From NCBI GenBank assembly GCA_020248785.1, contig JADCGX010000225.1:1-51220 (forward strand): DNA of 51,220 bases. Direction: 5' to 3'. The DNA comes from Burkholderiales bacterium (lineage in GTDB: Bacteria > Pseudomonadota > Gammaproteobacteria > Burkholderiales > Burkholderiaceae_F). Each line of letters begins with the position of its first letter. Positions within the stretch are counted from its first letter, which is position 1. The notes beneath the pieces are model-generated. The model saw only the letters and a list, made by a program, of their open reading frames with translations, made no database searches and was not told where the DNA came from. The translations under genes were made by a program, and so were the position numbers. Positions 40,674 through 49,069 of the stretch are shown here, in pieces.

Positions 40674-41228
40674 CTAGTTGCGCAGCGCAGCCGCCAGCAG
40701 CAGGCGCGCCTTTTCCCAGTCGCGGCGGACGGTGCGGTCGGTCACGCCGAGCGCCTGCGCGATCTCCAGGTCGTTCAGGCCGCCGAAGTAGCGCATCTCC
40801 ACCACTTGCACCAGGCGTCCATCGAGCTTGGCGATGCTCTCCAGCGCCTCGTGCACGCGCAGGATCTCGTCCTCGCCGCCGCCCAGGTTGGCGGCCAGCG
40901 CCGTGTCCAGCGTCAGGTGCGCCGCGTCGCCGCCGCGCCGCTCGCTGGCGCGGGCGCGCGCAAAGTCGACGATGATCGAACGCATGGCGGAGGCCGAGTA
41001 GGCCAGGAAGTGCACCCGGTCGGTCGGCCGCAGCCGCTCGGCGTTGGCGTACTTCAGGTAGCACTCGTTCACCAGCACGGTGGTGTCGAGCAGGGTGTCG
41101 CGCTGGTTGCGCGTCAGCCGCTGATGGGCAATGCGCCGCAGTTCCGGATACAGCGCCTCGAACAACTGGTCGAAGGCGGCGCGGTCGCCGTCGTTGGCCC
41201 GTTGGATCAGCGCAGTGATGTCGCCCAT
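40674..41228 (-). CDS. ECF-type RNA polymerase sigma factor (Sig-70_X6-like)
   Basis: The 184-residue protein has region 2 (FDQLFEALYPELRRIAHQRL...LVNECYLKYANAERL) and region 4 (LVQVVEMRYFGGLNDLEIAQ, then LGVTDRTVRRDWEKARLLL). The variant region 2 with ECYLKY and the phrase VHFLAYSASAMRSIIVDFAR is typical of the ECF-like group often linked to Ser/Thr kinases rather than to a membrane anti-sigma factor. No anti-sigma gene is next to it, which agrees with control by phosphorylation or a kinase partner. Confidence 0.92.
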   Translation of the reverse strand: MGDITALIQRANDGDRAAFDQLFEALYPELRRIAHQRLTRNQRDTLLDTTVLVNECYLKYANAERLRPTDRVHFLAYSASAMRSIIVDFARARASERRGGDAAHLTLDTALAANLGGGEDEILRVHEALESIAKLDGRLVQVVEMRYFGGLNDLEIAQALGVTDRTVRRDWEKARLLLAAALRN

Positions 41229-41308
41229 CGCATGGGTTCTCTAGACTTGGCGCCGAATATGGTAGCCGCTGCCCGCCCGCGCGTCTGGCGGTCGCGCAAC
41301 CGGTGGCC

Positions 41309-41989
41309 CTACATGCCGTAGCGCCGCAGCCCGTCGAGGTCTTCGATCACCACGGCGCCGTACTCCGCGCGCAGCAGTCTGGCCTGCTGCAGCGCCTGCA
41401 GCGCCTGATTGACGCGCTGGCGCGAGATGCCGGCGAGGTGGCCGATCTCTTCCTGCGAGACCTCGATCCGCGCATCCAGGCCCGGATACAGCACCGGGTT
41501 GAACATGCCGGCCACGCAGCGGGCCACGCGCGCGTCCGGGTCGTGCAGGCGCTGCGTTTCGAGCATGCCGATGAACTGGCCGAGCCGCTCGTTCAGTTGC
41601 ACCAGCAGGAAGCGGTTGAACGGGATGCTGGTGTTCATCAGCCACTCGAAGGTCCGGCGCGGCACGCGCGCGGCCATCGAGTCGCGCAGGGCCACCACGT
41701 CGTAGCGGCGCGGCTCGGTCTTCAGCAGGCTGCCTTCGCCGAACCAGCTGCCCGGCGGCATGCTGGTGAACGTGGCCGCCTTGCCGTCGGGGGTCGTCAC
41801 CATCATCTTCATGAAGCCCGTGAGCACGCCGTACCAGGCGTCCACCGGCTCGCCGTTGCGGCACAGGTAGCCGCCCTCCTGCACCGGCACGGCGGTGGAC
41901 TCGGCGGCCACGCGCGAGAGGTCTTCGGCGGGCAGCAGCGAGCCCCAGCGGGTGGCGCGCAAAGCCTGTTCGAGACTGTCGGCCGGCAT
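41309..41989 (-). CDS. Crp/Fnr-family transcription regulator
   Basis: From ATG 41989 the protein is 226 residues. It has a cyclic-nucleotide-type beta-barrel (LCRNGEPVDAWYGVLTGFMK; PPGSWFGEGSLL), a long dimer helix and a C-terminal winged helix (VSQEEIGHLAGISRQRVNQA). The N-terminal cysteines of Fnr are absent, so it is not an iron-sulfur oxygen sensor of that type. It is divergent from the acyl-CoA ligase/ABC operon and probably regulates it. Three phased ATTGTC repeats lie between the two starts. Confidence 0.92.
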   Translation of the reverse strand: MPADSLEQALRATRWGSLLPAEDLSRVAAESTAVPVQEGGYLCRNGEPVDAWYGVLTGFMKMMVTTPDGKAATFTSMPPGSWFGEGSLLKTEPRRYDVVALRDSMAARVPRRTFEWLMNTSIPFNRFLLVQLNERLGQFIGMLETQRLHDPDARVARCVAGMFNPVLYPGLDARIEVSQEEIGHLAGISRQRVNQALQALQQARLLRAEYGAVVIEDLDGLRRYGM

Positions 41990-42035
41990 CGGGACAACCC
42001 TTAGTGAAATGGCTCGGTGTGCGAGTGCAGCATCG

Positions 42036-42067
42036 ATTGTCGCCGCAATTGTCGGCACATTGTCGCC
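42036..42067. promoter_or_regulatory. Three phased ATTGTCGSC repeats between divergent genes
   Basis: ATTGTC occurs at 42036, 42048 and 42059, each followed by G[C/G]C, i.e. at 12- and 11-bp steps, about one helical turn. A TTGACA hexamer follows at 42071-42076. They lie 47 bp before the Crp/Fnr start and about 130 bp before the ligase start, suggesting a regulator site, perhaps for the adjacent protein. Confidence 0.5.
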
Positions 42068-42197
42068 GGGTTGACAGCACGGCGCGCGGCAAGGCGGCAC
42101 CCTTGCGCGCTCGCGGGGCCCGGCGTGCGACGAACGGCCCCACGTGAGGACAGCGCAACGGTCAACGCGCTGCGCAACGGACACTGGAGACAACGGC

Positions 42198-44171
42198 ATG
42201 GCCGCGGCCGTCGCTGACTTTCCGAAATCGCCAGACGAGGCGGACACGTTCCCGCGCCTCATGCTCTATCACGCGCACTGGCGGGACAAGCATCCGGCGC
42301 TGCGCGAGAAAGACCTCGGCATCTGGCAGACCTGGACCTGGGCGCAGACCGCGGCCGAGGTGAGGAAGCTTGCCGCCGGCCTGTACGCGCAGGGTTTCCG
42401 CCGCGGCGACCACCTGGCGATCATCGGCGAGAACCGGCCGCGCCTGTACTTCGCGATGATGGCCACCCAGTGCCTGGGCGGCATTCCGGTGCCGATGTAC
42501 CAGGACGCGGTCGCCGGCGAGATGATCTACGTCTTCCACAACGCCGAGATCAAGTTCGCGATCGTCGAGGACCAGGAGCAGGTCGACAAGCTGCTGGAGA
42601 TCCGCGAGGAGCACCCGGACCTGGCGCACATCATCTACGACGATTCGCGTGGCCTGCGCCACTACACGCAGCCCGGACTGATGTCCTTCGACGCCCTGCA
42701 GCGCCTGGGCGAGGGCGTGCTGGCCGAGCGGCCCACGCTGGTGGAAGACGAAATTGCCAAGGGTCGCGCCGACGACACCGCGGCGCTGTTCTACACCTCG
42801 GGCACTACGGGCAAGCCGAAGGGCGTGGTGCAGACCTACAGCGCGCTGATCGACCGGGCGCGCGTGTGCACCGACATGGAGCGGCTCAGCGTCTACGAGG
42901 ACGTGCTGGCCTATCTGCCGATGGCATGGATCGGGCAGAACATCTTCTCCTATGCGCAGGCGCTGGTGACCGGCTACACGGTCAACTGCCCCGAGAGCCC
43001 GAGCACGGTGCCCAACGACATGCGCGAGATCGGCCCGACCTACTACTTCGCGCCGCCGCGCGTTTTCGAGGGGATGCTCACGCAGGTGATGATCCGCATG
43101 GAAGACGCCAGCGCCATCAAGCGCCGGCTGTTCCACTTCTTCATGGAGGTGGCGCGCAAGGTCGGCGGCCGCATCCTCGACGGTGACGAGGTGGGCCTGG
43201 GCGACCGCCTGCTCTACGGGGTCGGCAACCTGCTGGTCTACGGCCCGCTGCGCAACGTGCTGGGGATGAGCCGCGTCAAGGTCGCGTACACCGCGGGCGA
43301 GGCGATCGGTCCGGACCTTTTCACCTTCTACCGCTCGATCGGCATCAACCTCAAGCAGCTTTACGGCTCGACCGAGACCTCGGTGTTCGTCTGCGTGCAG
43401 CCGAACGGGCAGGTGCGGTCCGACACGGTCGGCCCGCCGATCAAGGGCGTGGAGCTGAAGATCAAGGACAGCGGCGAGATTCTCATCAAGAGTCCGGGTC
43501 TGCTGAAGGAGTACTACAAGAACCCGGAGGCCACCCGCGAGGTGCTCGACGGCGACGGCTGGTACCACACCGGGGACGCCGGCTACATCGACACCGACGG
43601 CCACCTGAAGATCATCGACCGGGCCAACGACGTCGGCAAGCTGGCCGACGGCACGCTGTTTGCCCCCAAGTACATCGAGAACAAGCTCAAGTTCTTCCCG
43701 CATATCAAGGAGGTGGTGGCCTTCGGCCACGCCCGCGACCGCGTGTGCGTGTTCGTCAACATCGACTTCGAGGCGGTGGGCAACTGGGCCGAGCGTCGCG
43801 GCCTGCCCTATGCGGGCTACATCGATCTGGCGGGCAAGCCCGAGGTGCTCGACCTGATCGCCGAGTGCGTGGAGAAGGTCAACGCCGACCTGGCCAACGA
43901 CGCCAAGCTCTGCAACTCGCAGGTCCACCGCTTCCTGGTGCTCCACAAGGAGCTCGACCCCGACGACGACGAGCTCACCCGCACGCGCAAGGTGCGGCGT
44001 CGCTTCATCCAGGACAAGTACGGCGTGCTCGTCGATGCCCTGTACAGCGACAAGAGCGAGCAGTACATCGAGACGCAGGTCAAGTTCGAGGACGGGCGCA
44101 CCGGCAAGATCAGCGCGACCCTGAAGATCCGCGAGGCCAGGGCGTTCAAGCCGCTGGCCCGGGCGGCCTGA
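42198..44171 (+). CDS. AMP-forming long-chain/aromatic acyl-CoA synthetase
   Basis: The 657-residue protein has the complete adenylate-forming set: P-loop-like YTSGTTGKPKGVVQTY (about 200), QLYGSTETS (A5), WYHTGDAGYIDTDGHLKIID (A7-A8) and a long C-terminal domain. The size and the IENKLKFFPHIKEVV block fit the long-chain (FadD15/ACSBG-like) branch. The A10 catalytic lysine probably lies in DGRTGKISATLKIRE. It would activate an organic acid taken up by the ABC transporter encoded behind it. Confidence 0.92.
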   Translation: MAAAVADFPKSPDEADTFPRLMLYHAHWRDKHPALREKDLGIWQTWTWAQTAAEVRKLAAGLYAQGFRRGDHLAIIGENRPRLYFAMMATQCLGGIPVPMYQDAVAGEMIYVFHNAEIKFAIVEDQEQVDKLLEIREEHPDLAHIIYDDSRGLRHYTQPGLMSFDALQRLGEGVLAERPTLVEDEIAKGRADDTAALFYTSGTTGKPKGVVQTYSALIDRARVCTDMERLSVYEDVLAYLPMAWIGQNIFSYAQALVTGYTVNCPESPSTVPNDMREIGPTYYFAPPRVFEGMLTQVMIRMEDASAIKRRLFHFFMEVARKVGGRILDGDEVGLGDRLLYGVGNLLVYGPLRNVLGMSRVKVAYTAGEAIGPDLFTFYRSIGINLKQLYGSTETSVFVCVQPNGQVRSDTVGPPIKGVELKIKDSGEILIKSPGLLKEYYKNPEATREVLDGDGWYHTGDAGYIDTDGHLKIIDRANDVGKLADGTLFAPKYIENKLKFFPHIKEVVAFGHARDRVCVFVNIDFEAVGNWAERRGLPYAGYIDLAGKPEVLDLIAECVEKVNADLANDAKLCNSQVHRFLVLHKELDPDDDELTRTRKVRRRFIQDKYGVLVDALYSDKSEQYIETQVKFEDGRTGKISATLKIREARAFKPLARAA

Positions 44172-44201
44172 TGCGAACGATCGGCGGACGATGAGCAACC
44201 C

Positions 44202-44462
44202 ATGAGCGGCAAAGCGTGGCTTGCACTGCTGTGCCTGGTTGCCGGCGTGGCGCTGGCCTCCTACGGGCTGGCCTATGGCGCCCTGTTACTCGCGCTGGCG
44301 GGCCTGGCGCTGGTCATGACCTTCGTCTACTTCGCCTACGCCTGGGTGGCCGGCGCCAGCCGGCCAATGGGGGCGCAGGCGCCAATCACCCCGGCGGCCG
44401 ACGCGGCCTGGTCGATGAAAGACCGCCCGCTGGACCACCCCAGGCAGGACACGAAGAGCTAA
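44202..44462 (+). CDS. Small membrane protein in the Liv-type operon
   Basis: The 86-residue protein has two hydrophobic helices (WLALLCLVAGVALASYGLAY; LALAGLALVMTFVYFAYAWV) and a polar tail ending KDRPLDHPRQDTKS. It sits between the ligase (30 bp) and the LivG-type ATPase (2 bp to its start), so it is surely co-transcribed. Function is unknown; its position suggests an accessory role in transport. Confidence 0.82.
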   Translation: MSGKAWLALLCLVAGVALASYGLAYGALLLALAGLALVMTFVYFAYAWVAGASRPMGAQAPITPAADAAWSMKDRPLDHPRQDTKS

Positions 44463-44464
44463 CG

Positions 44465-45247
44465 ATGGCACGCACGATCGGCGAGGTCATTCTCAAGGTG
44501 GACGGCATCTCGCTGGCCTTCGGCGGGGTCAAGGCGCTCACCGACGTCTCGTTCGACGTGCGCGAGCACGAGGTGCGCGCCATCATCGGCCCCAACGGCG
44601 CCGGCAAGAGCTCGATGCTCAACTGCATCAACGGGGTGTATTCGCCGCAGCAGGGCCGCATCACCTTCAAGGGTCAGACCTTCGAGCAGATGAGCCCGCA
44701 CCGCGCGGCCGAGATGGGCATCGCCCGCACCTTCCAGTCGCTGGCGCTGTTCAAGGGCATGAGCGTGCTCGACAACATCATGACCGGCCGCAACCTGCGG
44801 ATGCGCACCAACCTGCTGCTGCAGGCGCTGCGCCTCGGGCCGGCCGAGCGCGAGGAGATGGAGCACCGGGCGTTCGTCGAGAAGATCATCGACTTTCTCG
44901 AAATTCAGGCCTACCGCAAGACCCCGGTCGGGCGTCTTCCGTACGGCCTGCAAAAGCGCGTCGACCTCGGGCGTGCGCTGGCCATGGAGCCCGCCATGCT
45001 GCTGCTCGACGAACCGATGGCCGGCATGAACGTCGAGGAGAAGCAGGACATGTGCCGGTTCATCCTCGACCTGAACGACGAGTTCGGCACGACCATCGTC
45101 CTCATCGAGCACGACATGGGCGTGGTGATGGACATCTCCGACCGCGTGGTGGTGCTCGATTACGGCAAGAAGATCGGCGACGGCACGCCGGCGGAAGTCC
45201 GTAGCAACCAGGCGGTGATCGACGCCTATCTCGGGGTGGCGCACTGA
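44465..45247 (+). CDS. LivG-type ABC ATP-binding protein
   Basis: The 260-residue ATPase has Walker A GPNGAGKSS, IARTFQSLALFKGMSVLDNI (typical LivG Q-loop region), a degenerate signature LPYGLQKR, Walker B LLLDEPMAGMN and the H-loop IEHDMGVVMDISDR. It belongs to the branched-chain amino acid (HAAT) family, whose members also carry aromatic acids and amides. Its stop shares one base with the LivH-type start (TGATG). Confidence 0.95.
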   Translation: MARTIGEVILKVDGISLAFGGVKALTDVSFDVREHEVRAIIGPNGAGKSSMLNCINGVYSPQQGRITFKGQTFEQMSPHRAAEMGIARTFQSLALFKGMSVLDNIMTGRNLRMRTNLLLQALRLGPAEREEMEHRAFVEKIIDFLEIQAYRKTPVGRLPYGLQKRVDLGRALAMEPAMLLLDEPMAGMNVEEKQDMCRFILDLNDEFGTTIVLIEHDMGVVMDISDRVVVLDYGKKIGDGTPAEVRSNQAVIDAYLGVAH

Positions 45248-46260
45248 TGAGCAGGAACCTCAAGCGCAACTGGCCGGTGTACGCCCTCGGGGCGCTGCTG
45301 GCGATCGGCCTCGTCCTGCCGCTGGCCACGGGTGCCTCGGCGCTGGGCTTCTACATCGAAGTGATGCTCGGCGGCCTGATGTCGGGCGTGCTGTATTCGC
45401 TGGTGGCGCTGGGCTTCGTGCTGATCTTCAAGGCCTCGGGCGTGTTCAACTTCGCGCAGGGGGCGATGGTGCTGTTTGCCGCACTCGCCCTGGCGCGGCT
45501 GTCGGAGGTGATGCCGCTGTATGTCGCCTTCGGACTGGCGATCCTGATCATGATCGTGTTTGCCTGGCTGGTGGAGCGGCTGGTGCTGCGCCACCTGGTC
45601 AACCAGGAAGGCGTGGTGCTGCTGATGGCCACGCTCGGCGTGACCTATTTCCTCGACGGCTTCGGCCAGACGGTGTGGGGATCGGACATCTATAAGATCG
45701 ATCTGGGCCTGCCCAAGGAGCCGATGATCGTCGGCGAGCAACTGTTCCAGGGCGGCATCCTGATCAGCAAGGAAGACCTGTTCGCCGCGGCGATCGCGGC
45801 GCTGCTGGTGATGTGCCTGGCGGTGTTCTTCCAGAAGACCCCCACCGGCCGCGCGCTGCGTGCGGTGGCCGACGACCACCAGGCCGCGCAGTCGATCGGC
45901 ATTCCGCTGAACCGCATCTGGGTCATCGTCTGGGCGGTGGCGGGTTTCGTCGCGCTGGTGGCCGGCATGATCTGGGGCGCCAAGCTCGGCGTGCAGTTCT
46001 CGCTGCAACTGATCGCCCTGAAGGCGCTGCCGGTGGTGATCCTCGGCGGCCTCACCTCGGTGCCGGGGGCGATCATCGGCGGGCTCGTCATCGGCGTGGG
46101 CGAGAAGTTCGCCGAGGTCTTCCTCGGCCAGTACCTGGCGCGCACCTTCGATCTGGCCGGCGGCGGGATCGAGTACTGGTTCGCCTACGTGCTGTGCCTG
46201 TTCTTCCTGCTGGTGCGGCCCGAGGGGCTGTTCGGCGAGAAACACATCGACCGCGTCTAG
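45247..46260 (+). CDS. LivH-type ABC permease
   Basis: The 337-residue membrane protein has about eight helices. The LivH pattern is present: LMSGVLYSLVALGFVLIFKA, FNFAQGAMVLFAA, and GRALRAVADDHQAAQSIGIP with the cytoplasmic coupling loop. It starts within the LivG-type stop codon. It forms the membrane channel with the LivM-type protein. Confidence 0.95.
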   Translation: MSRNLKRNWPVYALGALLAIGLVLPLATGASALGFYIEVMLGGLMSGVLYSLVALGFVLIFKASGVFNFAQGAMVLFAALALARLSEVMPLYVAFGLAILIMIVFAWLVERLVLRHLVNQEGVVLLMATLGVTYFLDGFGQTVWGSDIYKIDLGLPKEPMIVGEQLFQGGILISKEDLFAAAIAALLVMCLAVFFQKTPTGRALRAVADDHQAAQSIGIPLNRIWVIVWAVAGFVALVAGMIWGAKLGVQFSLQLIALKALPVVILGGLTSVPGAIIGGLVIGVGEKFAEVFLGQYLARTFDLAGGGIEYWFAYVLCLFFLLVRPEGLFGEKHIDRV

Positions 46261-46278
46261 GCCGAGGGCGAGAACAAG

Positions 46279-47343
46279 ATGCTTTACCGCGAGAACGGCC
46301 AGTTCAAGACAACGTACCGGGCGGACCAGCAGATGCTGCCGATCCTGCAGGATCGGTTCTTCGTCGTCGCGCTGGTGGCGGCGGCGTTCCTCGTGGTGCC
46401 TCTCATCGCCAGCGACTACTGGTTCCGCGCGCTGATCGTCCCGTTCCTGATCCTGTCGATCGCCGCCATCGGCCTGAACATCCTGGTGGGTTACTGCGGT
46501 CAAATCTCGCTGGGTCAGGCGGCCTTCATGTCGGTGGGCGCCTATGCGGCCTTCAACTTCACGGTGCGCGTGCCGGAGCTGAACTTCCTGCTGGTGCTGC
46601 TGCTGGCAGGCACGATCTCGGCGCTGGCCGGCATGGTGTTCGGGCTGCCGAGCCTGCGCATCAAGGGCCTGTACCTGGCAGTCGCCACGCTGGCCGCGCA
46701 GTTCTTCATCGACTGGCTGTTCATCCGCGTCAAGTGGTTCACCAACAATTCGCCCTCCGGCGCGGTGTCCACTTCGCCGATCGAGCTGTTCGGCTGGACC
46801 GTGGACTCGCCGGTGGACAAGTACTGGTTCGTGCTCGGCGTGGTGGTGGTGATGACGCTGGCCGCCAAGAACCTGGTGCGCTCGGCCATCGGCCGCTCGT
46901 GGATGGCCATCCGCGACATGGATGTGGCCGCCGAGGTCATCGGCATCCGCGCCGGCTGGGCCAAGCTGTCGGCCTTCGCCGTGTGCTCGTTCTACGCCGG
47001 CGTGGCCGGGGCGCTGTGGGGCTTCATCCACCTGGGCGCCTGGGAACCGCTGGCGTTCAACATCAACGTCAGCTTCAACCTGCTGTTCATGATCATCATC
47101 GGCGGCATGGGTTCGCTGCTGGGCAGCTTCTTCGGCGCGGCCTTCATCGTCATGCTGCCGCTGATCCTGAACCAGTTGCCGGGCTGGTTCGGCATCGAGA
47201 TTTCGACGGCGCTGCTGTCGCACATCGAGTTCATGATCTTCGGCGCGCTGATCGTGTTCTTCCTGATCGTCGAGCCGCACGGGCTGGCGCGGCTGTGGGC
47301 CATCGGCAAGGAGAAGCTGCGGCTTTGGCCGTTCCCGCATTAG
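46279..47343 (+). CDS. LivM-type ABC permease
   Basis: The 354-residue membrane protein has an N-terminal soluble segment then about nine helices. Family blocks are IAAIGLNILVGYCGQISLGQ, LRIKGLYLAVATLAAQF and GRSWMAIRDMDVAAEVIGIR. It follows the LivH-type gene by 18 bp. A 165-bp gap then leads to the binding protein. Confidence 0.95.
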   Translation: MLYRENGQFKTTYRADQQMLPILQDRFFVVALVAAAFLVVPLIASDYWFRALIVPFLILSIAAIGLNILVGYCGQISLGQAAFMSVGAYAAFNFTVRVPELNFLLVLLLAGTISALAGMVFGLPSLRIKGLYLAVATLAAQFFIDWLFIRVKWFTNNSPSGAVSTSPIELFGWTVDSPVDKYWFVLGVVVVMTLAAKNLVRSAIGRSWMAIRDMDVAAEVIGIRAGWAKLSAFAVCSFYAGVAGALWGFIHLGAWEPLAFNINVSFNLLFMIIIGGMGSLLGSFFGAAFIVMLPLILNQLPGWFGIEISTALLSHIEFMIFGALIVFFLIVEPHGLARLWAIGKEKLRLWPFPH

Positions 47344-47484
47344 CGGGCCGGGCAAAGGTGAAACCCACTTTGCGCGTTTCACTTAGGAGAAGTTCGGTGG
47401 AAGAACCACACGATCTTCTTGTGGCAACTGCAACGGGAGGGCGAAGCCCTTCGGGCAGACAAGGCGGCGCGGGCAACCGCGTCA

Positions 47485-47500
47485 TTGGTTAACCAAGGAG
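47485..47500. promoter_or_regulatory. Palindrome overlapping the ribosome site of the binding-protein gene
   Basis: TTGGTTAACCAA (47485-47496) is a perfect 12-bp palindrome whose last bases are part of AAGGAG (47495-47500), the ribosome site 8 bp before ATG 47509. It could be an operator or could hinder ribosome binding. Two further small hairpins lie at 47350-47440. Confidence 0.4.
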
Positions 47501-47508
47501 ACTAGACC

Positions 47509-48924
47509 ATGGCAATTTCGCTTCGACTGAAGGCGATCGCCGCAGCGGCCGGTGTGGCTGCTGTTGCGTCGCTTGGCATGGCGCCCTCTGCGGCGGTCGC
47601 CCAGCAAAAGGGTGCGGCCGCAGCGAAAGGGCCGATGGAGCAGTTCGTTCCGGTGCTCGTGTACCGCACCGGCCCGTTTTCGCCCAATGGGACCCCGTGG
47701 GCCAACGGCTTCGTCGACTACCTGAAGCTCGTCAACGCGCAGGGCGGCATCAACGGCGTACGGATCACTTTCGAGGAGTGCGAGACCGGCTACGCAACCG
47801 ACCGCTCGGTCGAGTGCTACGAGCGCCTGAAGGGCAAGGGTCCGACCGGCGCGGCGGCATTCAACCCGCTGTCCACCGGCGCCACGTTCGCGCTGACCGA
47901 CAAGGCGCCGGTCGACAAGATCCCGGTGGTGACCATGGGCTACGGCCGCAGCGAGTCCGCGGACGGCCAGGCCTTCCCCTGGAACTTCCCGCTGCTGGGC
48001 AGCTACTGGGTGGCGGCCGACGTGCTGATCCAGCACCTGGGCAAGCTCAATGGCGGCCTCGACAAGCTGCGCGGCAAGAAGATCGCCCACGTGTTCCACG
48101 ACTCGCCGTTCGGCCGCGAGCCGATTCCCCTGCTGCAGGAGCGGGCCCGGATGCACGGCTTCGAGCTGATCCTGCTGCCGGTGACCTCGCCGGGCGTCGA
48201 GCAGAGGGCCACCTGGCTGCAGGTGCGCCAGCAGCGCCCGGACTATGTGCTGCTGTGGGGCTGGGGCGTCATGAACTCGACCGCGCTGCGCGAGGCGGTG
48301 GCTGCCGGCTTCCCGCGCGACCGCATGTACGGCGTGTGGTGGGCCGGCGCCGAGCCGGACGTGACGCCGGTGGGTGCCGACGCCAAGGGCTACAACGCCC
48401 TGGCGCTGCAGCACGGTGCCGGTCAGGCCAAGGTGCATCAGGACATCCTCAACCTCGTGCATGCCAAGGGTCAAGGCACCGGCCCGCGCGAAGAAGTGGG
48501 ACAGGTGCTCTACACGCGCGGCATGGTCAACGCCATGCTGACCGTCGAAGGCATCCGCCGCGGCATGGTCCGCTATGGCAACCTTCCGCTGACCGGCGAG
48601 CAGGTGCGCTGGGGTCTGGAGAACCTGGCGCTGGACCAGAAGCGGCTCGATGCGCTGGGCTTTGCCGGCGTGATGCGGCCGGTGTCGACCAGCTGCCGCG
48701 ACCACCAGGGCTCGCAGTGGGCGCGGATCCAGCAGTGGGACGGCAGCAAGTGGAGCTTCACGTCCGACTGGTACGAGGCCGACATGTCGATCCTCACGCC
48801 GATGATCCGGCGCGTGGGTGCGGCCTACGTGCAGGAGCGCAAGCTCACCATGCGCGACTGTGCGGCCGAGTTGCGCGCGCAGGAAGCCGCGGAGACGAAG
48901 GCGCCGGCGGCCGCCAAGAAGTAA
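47509..48924 (+). CDS. Liv-type periplasmic substrate-binding protein
   Basis: The 471-residue protein is longer than the usual about 380. The signal peptide ends near AAVAQQK. The mature part follows the Leu/Ile/Val-binding fold: GTPWANGFVDYLKLVNAQGG, IPVVTMGYGRSESADG, KKIAHVFHDSPFGREPIPLL and GVWWAGAEPDVTPVG. A C-terminal Ala/Lys tail ends it. The ligand pocket residues do not tell the substrate; the neighbouring acyl-CoA ligases suggest an organic acid. Confidence 0.93.
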   Translation: MAISLRLKAIAAAAGVAAVASLGMAPSAAVAQQKGAAAAKGPMEQFVPVLVYRTGPFSPNGTPWANGFVDYLKLVNAQGGINGVRITFEECETGYATDRSVECYERLKGKGPTGAAAFNPLSTGATFALTDKAPVDKIPVVTMGYGRSESADGQAFPWNFPLLGSYWVAADVLIQHLGKLNGGLDKLRGKKIAHVFHDSPFGREPIPLLQERARMHGFELILLPVTSPGVEQRATWLQVRQQRPDYVLLWGWGVMNSTALREAVAAGFPRDRMYGVWWAGAEPDVTPVGADAKGYNALALQHGAGQAKVHQDILNLVHAKGQGTGPREEVGQVLYTRGMVNAMLTVEGIRRGMVRYGNLPLTGEQVRWGLENLALDQKRLDALGFAGVMRPVSTSCRDHQGSQWARIQQWDGSKWSFTSDWYEADMSILTPMIRRVGAAYVQERKLTMRDCAAELRAQEAAETKAPAAAKK

Positions 48925-48948
48925 GAGCCGTCTGAGGGCAGCCCGAGC

Positions 48949-49014
48949 GCTGCCGGCCCGGCGGGCCGGCAGCGGCTTGGGCCAGCGCAAGGGTTGCCGT
49001 GCGCTGGCCCAAGC
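48949..49014. terminator. Two back-to-back strong hairpins between binding protein and LivF genes
   Basis: The first has an 11-bp perfect stem (GCTGCCGGCCC/GGGCCGGCAGC, 48949-48973). The second has a 15-bp perfect stem (GCTTGGGCCAGCGCA and its complement, 48975-49014). No T-run follows. Placed just after the binding-protein stop, they probably protect or attenuate the message so that more binding protein than LivF is made. Confidence 0.7.
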
Positions 49015-49069
49015 CCCCCATCGTGGGCCCGTCGTCCAGTTGAACCGGAACATCGCCGGAGTCGCAAGC

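Noticed and set aside
45226..47382. 718-codon minus-strand frame antisense to LivH and LivM
   Set aside because: Composition (His/Gln/Arg-rich) is that of an antisense shadow in GC-rich DNA.
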